Shown piece by piece: positions 8,491 to 20,923 of a DNA stretch of 64,000 nt (the stretch's first letter is position 1; the number at the start of each line of letters is the position of its first letter). The stretch lies in the NCBI RefSeq assembly GCF_024166365.1, contig NC_064820.1:87062001-87126000 (forward strand), in the 5' to 3' direction. The notes beneath the pieces are model-generated. The model was given only the letters and a program-made list of their open reading frames with translations. It did not search any database and was not told the DNA's origin. The DNA comes from Elephas maximus indicus. Lineage: Eukaryota > Chordata > Mammalia > Proboscidea > Elephantidae. The position numbers were made by a program, and so were the translations under genes.

Positions 8491-11400
8491 TTAGTCACTG
8501 TTCTTTATCGATGCGTAGTATTCCATTGTGTGAATATACCATAATTAATCTCACCATTCATCCGTTGATGGACACCTTGGTTGCTTCCAGCTTTTTGCTA
8601 TTGTAAACAGAGCTGCAGTAAACATGGGTGTGCATATATCTGTTTGTGTGAATGCTCTTATTTCTCTAGGGTATATTCCGAGGAGTGGGATTTCTGGGTT
8701 GTATGGTGGTTCTATTTCTAACTGTTTAAGATAACGCCAGATAGATTTCCAAAGTGGTTGTACCATTTTACATTCCCACCAGCAGTGTATAAGAGTTCCA
8801 ATCTCTCCACAGCCTCTCCAACATTTATTATTTTGTGTTTTTTGGATTAATGCCAGCCTTGTTGGTGTGAGATAGAATCTCATCGTAGTTTTCATTTGCA
8901 TTTCTCTAATTGCTAATGATCGAGAGCATTCTCTCATGTATCTGTTAGCTGCCTGAAAATCTTCTTTAGTGAAGTGGCTGTTCATATCCTTTGCCCACTT
9001 CTTGATTGGGTTGTTTGTCTTTTTGTGGTTGAGTTTTAACAGAATCATATAGGTTTTAGAGATCAGGCACTGGTCGGAGATGTCATAGCTGAAAAATTTT
9101 TCCCAATCTGTAGGTGGTCTTTTTACTCTTTTGGTGAAGTCTTTAGATGAGCATAGGTGTTTGATTTTTAGGAGCTCCCAGTTATCTGGTTTCTCTTCAT
9201 CATTTTTGGTAATGTTTTGTATTCTGTTTATGCTTTGTATTAGGGCTCCTAACGTTGTCCCTGTTTTTCTTCCATGATCTTTATCATTTTAGTCTTTATG
9301 TTTGGGTCTTTGATCCAGTTGGAGTTCGTTTTTGTGCATGGTGTGAGGTATGGGTCCTGTTTCATTTTTTTGCAAATGGGTATCCAGTTATGCCAGCACC
9401 ATTTGTTACAAAGACTATCTTTTCCCCAATTAACTGACACTGGGCCTTTGTCAAATATCAGCTGCTCGTATGTGGATGGATTTATATCTGGGTTCTCAAT
9501 TCTGTTCCATTGGTCTATGTGCCTGTTGTTGTACCAGTACCAGGCTGTTTTGACTACTGTGGCTGTATAATAGGTTCTAAAATCAGGTAGAGTGAGGCCT
9601 CCCACTTTCTTCTTCTTTTTCAGTAATGCTTTACTTATCTGAGGCTTCTTTCCCTTCCATATGAAGTTGGTGATTTGTTTCTCCATCACATTAAAAAATG
9701 TCATTGGGATTTGGATCGGAAGTGCATTGTATGTATAGATGGCTTTTGGTAGAATAGACATTTTTACTATGTTAAGTCTTCCTATCCATGAGCAAGGTAT
9801 GTTTTTCCACTTAAGTAGGTCCTTTTTAGTTTCTTGCAGTAGTACTTTGTAGTTTTCTTTGTATAGGTCTTTTACATCTTTGGTAAGATTTATTCCTAAG
9901 TATTTTATCTTCTTGGGGGCTACTGTGAATGGTATTGATTTGGTGATTTCCTCTTCGATGTTCTTTTTGTTGATGTAGAGGAATCCAAGTGATTTTTGTA
10001 TGTTTATCTTATAACCTGAGACTCTGCCAAACTCTTCTATTAGTTTCAGTAGTTTTCTGGAGGATTCCTTAGGGTTTTCTGTGTATAAGATCATGTCATC
10101 TGCAAATAGAGATAATTTTACTTCCTTCTTGCCAGTCCGGATGCCCTTTATTTCTTTGTCCAGCCTAATTGCTCTGGCTAGGACCTCTAGCACAATGTTG
10201 AAGAAGAGCGGTGATAAAGGGCATCCTTGTCTGATTCCCGTTCTCAAGGGAAATGCTTTCAGGTTCTCTCCATTTAGAGTGATGTTGGCTGTTGGCTTTG
10301 TATAGATGCCCTTTATTATGTTGAGGAATTTTCCTTCAATTCCTATTTTGCTGAGAGTTTTTATCATGAATGGGTGTTGGACTTTGTCAAATGCCTTTTC
10401 TGCATCAATTGGTTAAGATCATGTGGTCTTTGTCTTTTGTTTTATTTATATGGTGGATTACATTAATGGTTTTTCTAATGTTAAACCAGCCTTGCATACC
10501 TGGTGTAAATCCCACTTGGTCATGGTGGATTATTTTTTTGATATGTTGTTGAATTCTGTTGGCTAGAATTTTCTTGAGGATTTTTGCATCTATGTTCATG
10601 AGGGATAAAAAAAAAAAAAATGAGGGATATAGGTCTGTAATTTCCTTTTTTTGTGGTGTCTTTACCTGGTTTTGGTATCAGGGATATGGTGGCTTCATAG
10701 AATGAGTTAGGTAGTATTCCATTATTTTCGATGCTTCGAAATACCTTTAGTAGTGGTGGTGTGAACTCTTCTCTGAAAGTTTGGTAGAACTCTGCAGTGA
10801 AGCCGTCCGGGCCAGGGCATTTTTTTTGTTGGGAGTTGTTTGATTACCTTTTCAATCTCTTTTTTTGTTATGGGTCGATTTAGTTGTTCTGATTGTGTTA
10901 GTTTAGGTAGGCAGGGTTTTTCTAGGAATTCATCCATTTTTTCTAGTTTGCAAATTTGTTAGAGTACAATTTTTCGTAATAATCTGATATGATTCTTTTA
11001 ATTTCAGGTGGGTCTGTTGTGATGTGGCCCATCTCGTTTCTTATTCAGGTTATTTGTTTCCTTTCCTGTATTTCTTTAGTCAGTTTGGCCAATGGTTTAT
11101 CAATTTTGTTAATTCTTTCAAAGAACCAGCTTTTGGCTTTGTTAATTCTTTCCATTGTTTTTCTGTTCTCTAATTCATTTAGTTCAGCTCTAATTTTTAT
11201 TATTTGTTGTCTTCTGGTGCCTGATGGATTCTTTTGTTGCTTGCTATTTGTTCAAGTTGTAGGGACAGTTCTCTGCTTTTGGCTCTTTCTTCTTTATGTA
11301 TGTGTGCATTTATTGATATAAATTGACCTCTGAGCACTGCTTTTGCTGTGTCCCAGAGGTTTTGATAGGAAGTGTTTTCATTCTCGTTGCATTCCATGAA

Positions 11401-12248
11401 TTTCTTTTTTCCCTCCTTAATGTCTTCTATAACCCAGTCTTTTTTGAGCAGGGTATTGTTCAGTTTCCAAGTATTTGATTTCTTTTCCCTAATTTTTCTG
11501 TTATTTATTTCCACTATTATAGCCTTGTGGTCTGAGAAGATGCTTTGTAATATTTCAACGTTTTGGATTCTGCAAAGGTTTGTTTTATGACCTAATATGT
11601 GGTCTATTCTAGAGAATGTTCCATGTGTGGTAGAAAAAAAAGTATACTTTGCAGCTGTTGGGTGGAGTGTTCTGTATAAGTCTATGAGGTCAAGTTGGTT
11701 GATTGTAGCAATTAGGTCTTCCATGTCTCTATTGAGCTTCTTACTGGAAGTCCTGTCCTTCTCCAAAAGTGGTGTGTTGAAGTCTCCTACTATAATTGTG
11801 GAGGTGACTATCTCCCTTTTCAGTTCTGTTAAAGCTTGTTTTATGTATCTTGCAGCCCTGTCATTGGGTGCATAAATATTTAATATGGTTGTATCTTCCT
11901 GGTCTATTGTCCCTTTAATCATTATGTAGTGTTCTTCTTTATCCTTTGTGGTGGATTTAACTTTAAATCTGTTTTGTCAGAAATTAATATTGCTACTCCT
12001 GCTTTTTTTTGCATGTTGTTTGCTTGATATATTTTTTTCCATCCTTTGAGTTTTAGTTTGTTTGTGTCTCTAAGTCTAAGCTGTGTCTCTTGTAGGCAGC
12101 ATATAGACGGATCGTGTTTCTTTATCCAGTCTGAGACTCTCTGTCTGTTTATTGGTCCATTTAGTCCATTTACATTCAGCATACTTATAAATATGTGTTT
12201 AGTGCTGTCACTTTGATGCCTTTTTGTGTGTGTTGTTGACAATTTCAT
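8491..12248 (-). pseudogene. L1-A ORF2 remnant (endonuclease and reverse transcriptase)
   Basis: L1 ORF2p nicks target DNA with an APE-like endonuclease and copies its RNA by target-primed reverse transcription. The remnant is split by frameshifts and stops into readable blocks. The endonuclease N-terminus at 12248-11922 has the ICCLQET block with the catalytic Glu. The rest of the domain at 11922-11200 has GDFNTP and SDHKA. The reverse transcriptase lies at 10937-10405 and 10367-9249, the last a 372-codon frame with RQGCPLSP and the catalytic FADD. The C-terminal part at 9048-8551 includes the Cys/His-rich [19 protein letters not shown] run of 13 A (10608-10620) between two copies of TGAGGGATA breaks the frame. 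Not functional. Confidence 0.93.
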
Positions 12249-12649
12249 TTTTCCACTTACTTTTTTGTGCTGAGACGTGTTTCTTGGTAAATTGTGTGTT
12301 CCTCATTTTCATAGTAGTTGAATTTATGTTTGCTGAGTCGTTATGTGTTTCTTGGTTTTTTGAGTTATGGAGTTGTTATACCTCTTTGTGGTTATCTTAT
12401 TATTTACCCCTATTTTTCTAAGTAAAAACCTAACTTGTATTGTCCTATATCACCTTGTTTCCTTCTCCATGTGGCAGTTCTATGCCTCCTGTATTTAGTC
12501 CCTGTTTTTGATTATTGTGATCTTTTACATATTGACTTCATTGATTCCCTGTTTTGAGCATTTTTTTGTTTTTAAAATTAATTTTAATTTGTTTTTGTGA
12601 TTTCCCTATTTGAGTTGATATCAGGATGTTCTGTTCTGTGACCTTGTGT

Positions 12650-13728
12650 TGTGCCAGTATCTGATATTGTTGGTTTTCTGACCAAACAATTTCCTTTAGT
12701 ATTTCTCGTAGCTTTGGTTTGGTTTTTGCAAATTCTCTAAGCTTGTGTTTATCTGTAAAAGTTTTAATTTCACCTTCATATTTGAGAGAGTTTTGCTGGA
12801 TATATGATCCTTGACTGGCAATTTTTCTCCTTCAGTGCTCTATATATGTCATCCCATTGCCTTCTTGACTGCATGGTTTCTGCTGAGTAGTCTGAACTTA
12901 TCCTTGATTCTCCTTTGTAGGAGACCTTTTTTTTTTATCCCTGGCTGCTTTTAAAATTTTCTCTTTATCTTTGGTTTTGGCAAGTTTGATGATAATGTGT
13001 CTTGGTGATTTTCTTTTTGGATCAATCTTATGGGGTTCGATGAGCATCTTGAATAGATATCCTTTCATCTTTCATGATGTCAGGGAAGTTTTCTGCCAAC
13101 AGATCTTCAACTATTCTCTCTGTGTTTTCTGTTATCCCTCCCTGTTCTGGGACTCCAATCACACCCACGTTATTCTTCTTGATAGAGTCCCACATGATTC
13201 TTAGGATTTCTTCATTTTTTTATATTCTTTTATCTGATTTTTTTCAGCTCTATTTGTGTCAATTCCCTTGTCCTCCAGGTCCCCCACTCTGCATTCCAAT
13301 TGCTCCAGTCTGCTCCTCTGACTTCCTATTGAGTTGTCTAATTCTGTAATTTTACTGTTAATCTTTTGGACTTCTGAATGCTGTCTCTCTGTGGATTCTT
13401 GCAGCTTATTAATTTTTCTGCTATGTTCTTGAATAATGTTTTTGATTTCTTCCACTGCTTTATCAGTGTGTTCCTTGGCTTTTTTTGTAGATTGCCTTAT
13501 TTCATTTCTGAGGTCATCCCTGATGTCTTGAAGTGTTCTGTAAATTAGTTTTTTATATTCTGCATCTGGCGATTCCAGGACTGTATCTTCATTTGGGAAA
13601 GATTTTGATTCTTTAGTTTGGGGAATTGTAGAAGCAATCATGGTCTGCTGCTTTATGTCATTTGATGTTGACTGCTGTCTCCGAGCCATCTGTAAGATAT
13701 TGTAGTGATTTATTTTGTATTTGCTCAC
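12650..13728 (-). pseudogene. L1-A ORF1 remnant
   Basis: L1 ORF1p is a trimeric RNA-binding chaperone that coats L1 RNA. The readable frame 13728-13201 (175 codons) starts MSKYKINHYNILQMARRQQS. It continues into a Lys/Glu-rich heptad region (residues about 75-160, IIQEHSRKINKLQEST and so on) that is the coiled coil. The RNA-recognition and C-terminal domains downstream are interrupted by frameshifts, and the end at about 12650 is approximate. The plus-strand L1 has the equivalent parts at 35.2-36.05 kb. Confidence 0.82.
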
Positions 13729-13739
13729 TGAGTGTTATC

Positions 13740-15258
13740 TTGTTTTGTTTTCTTTCAATATACGTAGATGGGCTACTAGATTGCAGTGTCTTGATTGTTG
13801 TAGCCCTTGAATCACTTATGTCCTGTTACCAGCTGGTTTGGATTGTTACCAGATATATAAGCCTAAGAGTCTGTTCACTATTCTTGAGTAGAATCTGATT
13901 TTGGGTCATCAAGTGTGTGGTGCAGAGTGTCACCTATCCATCTAGAGGAGTAGTGGTGATAGTTGTGTGCACCAGATTCTAGTAGCAGCAGGGGTTCACA
14001 CTCCTGGGGGGACAGGATGCTGACAGGCCTCCCCCAAGTGCCAGTGAGGTAGGTGTGTCTCTATTCCTAAAGCACTTTGGTGGGTGGGTTCTGCAGCTGT
14101 ACCTTAGGCCCCCAGTGCAAGTGCCTCTACAGATTGGTAGGTGTCACCCTTCTTAGACTCGTAAGGCAGGAGGCTAGGTGGTCTGGGGGGAGCTTCAGCC
14201 CTCAGTTCCCCGTTGTGGGTCAGTGAGGACTCTGTTGAATAGGCAGAGATATCAGACCTGGAAAACTTGTCTTTCCAGTAATCCGCTAAAACAATTACAG
14301 TCAGATCCCTGTCAGAATTGCCTTTGCATTATAATAGCCACCTTCTTCCCTGTAGGGATGAAAGCCCAAGACTATGGATCACATATGCTTGGCTGGAGCT
14401 GGTTTTGTATTTTTAGTCCAATTAGGGAAGGATTTTTTGTCCCTGGGTTTTTTGTAGCTGCTTCTCTCAGGCCAGGAGAATGGGTTAGGAGAAGACCAAA
14501 AAAAAAAAAAAAAAGAAGAAGAAAAAGAAAGGAAAACCGCAGAGCACTTCACTGTCTGGCTCAGGAAATTCCAGTGTAAATGAAGCCACTTGGGAGGGGT
14601 GGGATCAGATAAATAGGAGAGTAGCACCCCGGAATATAGACAAAGTTACTTATCTTGTTTGGTGATGACTGTTTTATCTGAGATTCCCGAGGGGTGTGTA
14701 GCCTGTGTGTGTTGGCTGATTCGAGATTGCTGCCGAGGGTCAGGCCCGCGTTCTGTGCTTGTGCTGTCTCAGAAGCCGTGGTCAGTTCCTCCGCTCCCAT
14801 TCCAAAGCCCAGCGCCAAGGTTCCCCGGCTGGGATGCCACACTCCAGGCTCCAAAATCAGTCGCTGCCTCCCGGTGACTTCTCCTCCTGTCAGCCGCGTC
14901 GCTGCGCTGCCTGCGTGCACTGGCTGGGCTTCCCCCGAGTTCACTTCTGGGGGCTAGGGCTGCGACCGTGTTTGTGCCGTCTCAGGATGCCATGCTCAGC
15001 TCCCCTGAGCCCAGTCCAAAGCCTGGCGCCAAGGTTTTCTGACTGGGACGTTGGCTCCAGGCTCCGAAAGCATTCGTTGCTTCCCCGTGGTTGTTCGTTC
15101 TCAGTCTCTGTCACTCAGGTCAACTCTTTAGATCTGTGTTTGATGGTCAGGGTTTATAGATTGTCATGTATGTGATCGATTCACTTGTTTTTCTGAGTCT
15201 TTGTTGCAAGAGGGATCCAAGGTAGCTTCTACCTAGTCAGCCATCTTGGCCTCGCCTC
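13740..15258 (-). promoter_or_regulatory. L1-A 5' UTR with tandem monomers
   Basis: A 1.5 kb GC-rich region upstream of ORF1. Two related units of about 214 bp lie head to tail. The marker GCGCCAAGG occurs at 14812-14820 and 15026-15034, each preceded by a TGTGC(T/C)GTCTCAG block and followed by a CCAGGCTCC block. L1 promoters reside in the 5' UTR, and in mouse they are built of tandem monomers. A poly(A)/GA-rich run lies at 14500-14535. Confidence 0.7.
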
Positions 15259-15634
15259 TGGCAATCCCAGATTCCTTTTTATTCTTTTGTGTTTTTCTTT
15301 TTTAATTGGGAACATTTTCTGATACCCAGTGTAAGCCTATTATAAAACCAAACTTTCTGTCTTTCTTTATGGCTCTCCTCCATATGGTGCAAGAGCTTTC
15401 TGTTGGCCCCCTATGGTTGCGGATGTTTTGATTTTAGGTATCTTGACAGAAGAGGGACTTGTGTAGCTCGTTATGCTTAGGTGGTGAAGGAGTCCTCCTC
15501 TCAGTCTTAGATTGGATGGTAGGTTGATGCCAAATTTATAAAAGACAGACCTATACTGAGAAGGGATCTTCTTTTTCTATTGTTTAACCTTCCAATCCTG
15601 TATCTATAAAAGAGGAGAGTATTTCTGTATGGAC
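15259..15634. other. Unassigned intronic DNA
   Basis: No exon or repeat recognised between the L1 5' end and the RTE fragment. Confidence 0.35.
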
Positions 15635-15936
15635 TGCTAGAAGAACGAACAAATCCGTCATGGAAGAAATATAGCTAGAATGCTCCTTAGAAGTGAGGAT
15701 GGTGGGCATGTTATCAGGAGGGCCCAGTTCTTGGAGAAGGACAGCACGTTTGGTAAAGTAGAGGGTCAGCGAAAAAGAGGAAGACCTTCCATGAAATGGA
15801 TTGACACAGTGGCTGCAACAACGGGCTCAAATATATCTACCATTGTCAGGATGGTGCAGGACTAGGCAACATTTTGTTCTGTTACATGTAAGGTCACTAT
15901 GAGTGAGAGCCAACTCAATGGCACCTAACAATAACA
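15635..15936 (+). mobile_element. RTE LINE 3' fragment
   Basis: Contains GAATGCTCCTTAGAAGTGAG, AAAGAGGAAGACC and GGCTGCAACAACGGGCTCAA, then the 3' tail GGTCACTATGAGTGAGAGCC and ACCTAACAATAACAC. It is the last 300 bp of the RTE element, 5'-truncated. Confidence 0.9.
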
Positions 15937-16197
15937 CATTTCTGTATGATTTGAAATAGTTTAAAGTTTCTTTTGCCAGACTCTGCTATTCTGAGGGCTC
16001 ATCCTGTTTCCACAGTTACCTATTGCTACTTTACATTCTGGTATGCAGTAAACCACTTAGTTTCACCTTCCATTTCTGGCCATGCATATTACATTATTGA
16101 GAAAGAATTGCCTTGAAAGAGAATTACCAATGGGATTGGAAGCAGTAGAGGAGGGGACATTTCAGGCTCTGTTTCTCTGAAGGAAATATACAATGGG
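15937..16197. other. Unassigned intronic DNA
   Basis: No feature recognised. Confidence 0.3.
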
Positions 16198-16578
16198 TGT
16201 GATGGTTAATTTTATGGTTTGACTTGGTTAGTCTGTCGTGCCCAGTTGTTTGGTCAAAAACTAGTCAAGATGTTGCTATGAAGGTATTTCCGTGTGATTA
16301 ACATTTAAATAAATTGACCTTAGGTGAAGCAGATTACAGTCCATAATGTGGGTAGGTCTCATCCTATCATTTGAAGGCCTTAAGAACAAAAACTAAAGTT
16401 TACTGAGGGAGAATGATATTGCCTCAATACTGTAAATAGACGTCCTACTGGAATTTCCAGCCTGCCACCTGGCCTACTGATTTTGAACTTGACAACCTCA
16501 CAATTGTGTGAGCCAGTTTCTTAAAATAACTCTATATGTCTTATTGGTTCTGTTTCTCTGAAGCACCTGACTAAGACA
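16198..16578 (+). mobile_element. LTR-like repeat (ERVL type, family uncertain)
   Basis: A 381 bp block starting TGTGATGGTTAATTTTATGG and ending CTGACTAAGACA, so it has TG...CA ends. The flanks ATGGG (16193-16197) and ATAGG (16579-16583) fit a 5-bp target duplication with one mismatch. Inner blocks such as CCCAGTTGTTTGGTCAAAA and CCTTAAGAACAAAAACTAAA match a widespread mammalian repeat that I associate with ERVL-type solo LTRs. No viral coding sequence is present. Confidence 0.6.
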
Positions 16579-16983
16579 ATAGGGGAAAATGAAATGCTTT
16601 CTTATTCTCTTTCTAACTGGACCTCCTGCTGCCGAGGTCATAGCAAGCATCAGCTACTGATAGAGAGTCCTTGTTTCCAATCCAGGTACAATGTGTTTCC
16701 CATTTGACCTTTGATTTGGGATATGTATTTCAGTGGAAAAGCGAAAGGGAGAACGGGGGGGCCTGCTGTCCAGTTGCTATCAAGATTGAACCAACCTCCT
16801 CTCTCTTGATGATTCCCTGTAATATTTATTGGATTTCCCAGGGCCATCTCTGCTGTGCTCCACCAAGGCTGCCTTGAAATCTAGGCCTTTGACTAGCCCT
16901 TCAATCTTTTGTTTGAATTTTCTAGCATGATTCCTCCTCAAAAGTATCACTGGTGGTAATTAAAAATACTTTGAGGCCTTCAA
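16579..16983. other. Unassigned intronic DNA
   Basis: Short open frames on both strands, with no recognisable product and no repeat that I can name. Confidence 0.3.
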
Positions 16984-17136
16984 CCTGTTGCTGTCGAGTC
17001 AATTCTGACTCATAGTGACCCTATAGGACAGAGTAGAACTGCCCCATAGAGTTTCAAAGGAGCACCTGGTAGAATTGAATAGCTGACCTTTTGGTTAGCA
17101 GCTGTAGCTCTTAACCACTATGCCACCAGGGCTTCC
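16984..17136 (-). mobile_element. AfroSINE, short form
   Basis: Reads antisense from CTGTTGCTGTCGAGTC to GCCACCAGGGCTTCC. Target duplication: ACTTTGAGGCCTT (16968-16980) and ACTTGAGGCCTTT (17137-17149), differing by one T. Full length. Confidence 0.93.
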
Positions 17137-17270
17137 ACTTGAGGCCTTTAGACTCAGGTAATATTTGGTGGCAGGACCTAGGATTCTGCATTTAAATTTG
17201 CATCCTGGGTGCTTCTTTGCTCACTAAAATTTTAAGATCACTGTCCACACACCCTGCTAAGTAAGTAGTT

Positions 17271-17467
17271 GTGTGCCATTGAGTTGATTCTGATTCACAG
17301 TGACTCGATAGGACAGAGTAGAACTGCCTGATAGAATTTCCTAGGCTGTAATCATTATGGAAGCAGATCACCAGGTTTTTTCCTCCCAATGAGCAGGCTG
17401 GTGGGTTCAAACCACCAACCTTTTGGTTAGCAGTCAAGTGTTTAACCATTGAGCCACCAGGGTTCCT
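17271..17467 (-). mobile_element. AfroSINE, variant III
   Basis: An antisense SINE with the extra middle block GGCTGTAATCATTATGGAAG and CAGATCACCAGG between body and head. Target duplication: TAAGTAAGTAGTT (17258-17270) and TAAGTAAGTGATT (17468-17480). Confidence 0.92.
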
Positions 17468-17574
17468 TAAGTAAGTGATTAGCTCATCAAAATGAATTCA
17501 AGCCATAATTGTCATAAAGGTAATATGTTGATTTACCTTTCCCAGATAGTAATTGCGTATTTTTTTTTTGCTGA

Positions 17575-18826
17575 AGATAGTTATAAACAGTCGCAGAAGT
17601 ACATTGACAGGGAACTACCAGAAATTCAAGCCAGATTCGGAAGAGAGCTTGGAATGAGGTATATCATTGCTGCTGTCAGAAGGATCTTGGCTGAAAGCAG
17701 AGAATACGAGAAAGATGTTTACTGGTGTTTTATTGACCATGCAAAGGCATTTGACTGTGTAGATCATAACAAATTATGAGTGATATTGCGAAGAATGAGA
17801 ATTCCAGAACATTTAATTGTACTCATGCAGAACTTGTACATAGACCAGGAGGCAGTCATTCGAACAGAACAAGCGAATACTGTGTGGTTTAAAAGCAGGA
17901 AAAGTGTGCATCAGGGTTGTATTCTTTCACCATACTTGTTCAGTCTGTATGCTGAGCAAATAATCTGAGAAACTGGACTCTATGAAGAAGAACATGGCAT
18001 CAGGGTTGGAGGAAGACTCCATAACAATTTGCAATATGCAGATGACACAACCTTGCTTGCTGAAAGTGAAGAGGACTTGAAGCACTTACTGATGAAGATC
18101 AAAGACTACAGCCTTCAGTATGGATTATACCTCAACATTAAGAAAACAAGAATCCTCACAACTGAACTAATAAGCAACATTATGATAAACAGAGAAAATA
18201 TTGAAATTGTCCAGGATTTCGTTTTACTTGGATCCACAGTCAGTGCCTGTGGAAGGAGGAGTCAAGCAATCAAAGGACATACTACATCGGGCAAATCTGC
18301 TACAAAAGACCTCTTTAAAGTGTTGAAAAGCAAAAATGTCACTTTGAGAATTAAGGATCGCCTGACCCGTGCCATGGTATTTTCAATCACCTCATATGCA
18401 TTTTTTCATATGCATGTGAAAGCTGGACAATAAATAAGGAAGACCAGAGAAGAATTGATGCCTTTGAATTATAGTCTTGGTGAAGAATATTGACTATATC
18501 ATGAACTGCTAGAAAAACAGACAAATCTGCCTTGGAGAAGTACAGCCACAATGCTCCTTAGAAGTGAGAATGGCGAGACATTGTCTCATGTACTTTGGAC
18601 ATGTTATTAGGAGGCAGTCGTCCTTGGAGAAAAACATTGTGTTTGGCAAAGTAGAGGATCAGCAAAAAAGAGGAAGACCCTTGATGACATGGCTCTAATA
18701 ATGGGCTCAGATATAGCAATGACTGTGAAGATGGGGCAAGACCAGGGAGTTTCCTTCTGTTGTGGAGAGGTGACTATGAGTTGGAACTGACTCAAAGGTA
18801 CCTACCAACAACAACAGCAACAACAA
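17575..18826 (+). mobile_element. RTE LINE, 5'-truncated, with RT core
   Basis: About 1.25 kb of RTE reading into ATG10 sense. The reverse-transcriptase frame is still legible in three pieces (17492-17779, 17780-17968, 18029-18433). Visible motifs are FIDHAKAFDCVDHNKL, VHQGCILSPYLFSLYAEQII and the catalytic QYADDTTLLAESEEDL. RTE elements encode an APE endonuclease plus RT and move by target-primed reverse transcription. The endonuclease half is missing here. Stops after DHNKL and EQII and a scrambled region after TSYA show it is dead. It ends in an (ACA/GCA)n tail. Confidence 0.93.
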
Positions 18827-20600
18827 TTGCATATTTTTAGGAAAGAGTCTAAATCTAAAGATATAATAATGTGGCAGCGTTTTGGGGACAGACAAGTATA
18901 GGAAGTTGTCCACTTTTATTAGTGAAAAACGATCTTTTTAATGTTTAAACGTACCCATAGTATGTTCTGTGATAATCACAGTTTTGTAAATGATCTGAAA
19001 TTCTGGGGAAATTTTGTTGTATTTCTTATAGTGTTTTAGTCTCATTATGATTTTGATACACACTGATTTATGTTGATTTATAATAGACCCATAAAAAAGA
19101 AATGTCTCTGGCCAAAAATAATAAAAAATCAGTTCCATGCACATTAGATTAAAAATCACATAAAAAATGTAAAGAGTGGTAGTGAAAACGCTTGTTTTTA
19201 ATTAAAAGGAAGGATCATTTGAACACTGATTATGCACAGTTTTAGAATTCACTGGGGCTGCTTTTCTGAAAAGATATATTTGAATAGCAGCAGAATAAGC
19301 TTCTTTACATATCTAGAATGAGTGCTAACCTATAGCTTGGAAAGACTTAACTCGGAGGTGAAAAAGTTATTCTAGCTTTTCAATCTTTAGCGTCTGCTGA
19401 AGCAGTTAAAAAAGGGTTTTGATTGTTTGGGCTTAAAAGAAAAAACAAACAGCTGTTCAGCAAGAGTGAGACTCAAGCAAAATAGATGTATTAACAACTT
19501 ATACTTTATGACATGAGGTGCTGACTCATTTCTAACTTTTACTTATAACCAGCACTGAGAGTTCCATTGTTTAGGATGAGATGAGAATTGAAATTAGCCT
19601 TCTTACTGAGAGTTCACCTGCATTCTGTTTTCAGTTCTAATCAGAATTTAGTATAATAGCTTAAGTCTGAAAACATGGGCAGCTCACATGTATAAGGTTT
19701 TTCATTTGTAAAATAAGTATTATTCTTGCCACTCTTGGTTAATATGCTATAAAAAAAAAAAATTTTTTTTTTTTTTTTATATAGTTGTGGTTATTTCCAT
19801 TTTTGACCATATTTTCAGCCATCTCATACTAGGAAGTTCAAAGATGCTAATTTCTGCCTCTACTAGTCTGTGAATTTAGTAGAGGACCAAAGATTATTAC
19901 AACTTGAAAATACATATAAAAATGTTGCCTGTATTATATTTTCGTTTTTAATAAGTTGAAAATATTCTTGCTTGGGCAAAGGAACAATAATTATTAAGTG
20001 ATTTTTCATTATGGTGCTTTATGATGATTTGAGTTGAGATGGATATCTTTTTAATATAGTATAGTTCCTAATTTTGTAATCAAGCCGTGTTTGTATTATA
20101 GTATGTGACATCCTTCAGCGAATCCCAGACCTTAGATAATTTAAAAAAGTATTCAACCAAATATTAATTAGTGTTTTGATATTCAGTCATCTTGCTAACA
20201 GCACAGTGCTGTTAATTGGATAAACTATGGCTATTGAGTGAAATTTTATGTTTCAACTAACATTTTGAATAGTTCAGTAAACCTCAAGTAACTGGAGGGC
20301 TTAGGGAATGGAGTATTTTTACATCAATTTTGTTATTAAGTAAGGGTTGGTTTGGGATTTAAAAATAATCCAAAATGTATTAGTATGCTTTATAAATTAA
20401 GTTTAATTTTTCTTTGATTTTGTACTTTTTAATATATGTCAGCATCATCATAAAGTTGGAAAACTGTTTTTCTGATCCTTTTTAGTCTTTCTGTTCTAGT
20501 TCTGCATCTTCTCCCTGGGCGATCCAGTGGGTTCTGTTATTGTCTATATAATGTTGATTTAGAGCCAGTATCTGCAGACCAGATCTCTCTTTCCTTCTGA
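18827..20600. other. Unassigned AT-rich intronic DNA
   Basis: 1.8 kb without recognised coding exon or young repeat. An A12-T18 run at 19751-19779 is the only notable structure. Confidence 0.4.
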
Positions 20601-20923
20601 GTTCCAGGTGCATGTCAAAATGCCTACTAGACGTTTCATTTGGCTGTTCTACAGCCATGTCAAACTCAATATGTCTCAACTAAACCCATTTATCTCCCCA
20701 AATCTACTCTTCCTCCCAGGATGTCTCTCTGGTCAGTGCACCATGACCTAAAGTCCAAAGCTGTGAGTCTTTCTAGAATCTTCTTTCTCTCCTACCGCTC
20801 ACATAGCAAGAGCTGTCAATAGTAATGAGTATACTATCAAAATGTCTTTTGAAGCCCTCCTCTTCTGCCCTACTGCCACTCTAGCTCTGTTTAGCATCAT
20901 CATACCTCTCCTGGATTACTGTA

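Larger units (their letters stand above)
7377..15258 (-). mobile_element. Near full-length L1 element (L1-A), minus strand
   Basis: About 7.9 kb of LINE-1 in antisense to ATG10. The parts in element order are the 5' end at 15258 (GAGGCGAGGCCAAGATGGCT on the minus strand), a GC-rich 5' UTR to about 13740, ORF1, ORF2, and a 1.1 kb 3' UTR ending in an A-rich tail at 7377. The 3' UTR includes the purine-rich tract typical of L1 (C-rich on the plus strand at 8302-8341). Both ORFs are broken. Its coding and 3' sequences closely resemble the plus-strand L1 at 33.8-41.5 kb, so they belong to the same or sister subfamilies. I could not find a target-site duplication; the left flank is itself old L1. 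Confidence 0.95.

Noticed and set aside
8551-13728. Series of large minus-strand frames that look like a gene cluster
   Set aside because: All are pieces of L1 ORF1 and ORF2 of one element. Frames on the opposite strand are shadows.
16198-16578. Possible endogenous retrovirus with genes
   Set aside because: Only LTR-type sequence with short flanking duplications. No gag, pol or env coding nearby, nor at 29363-29882.
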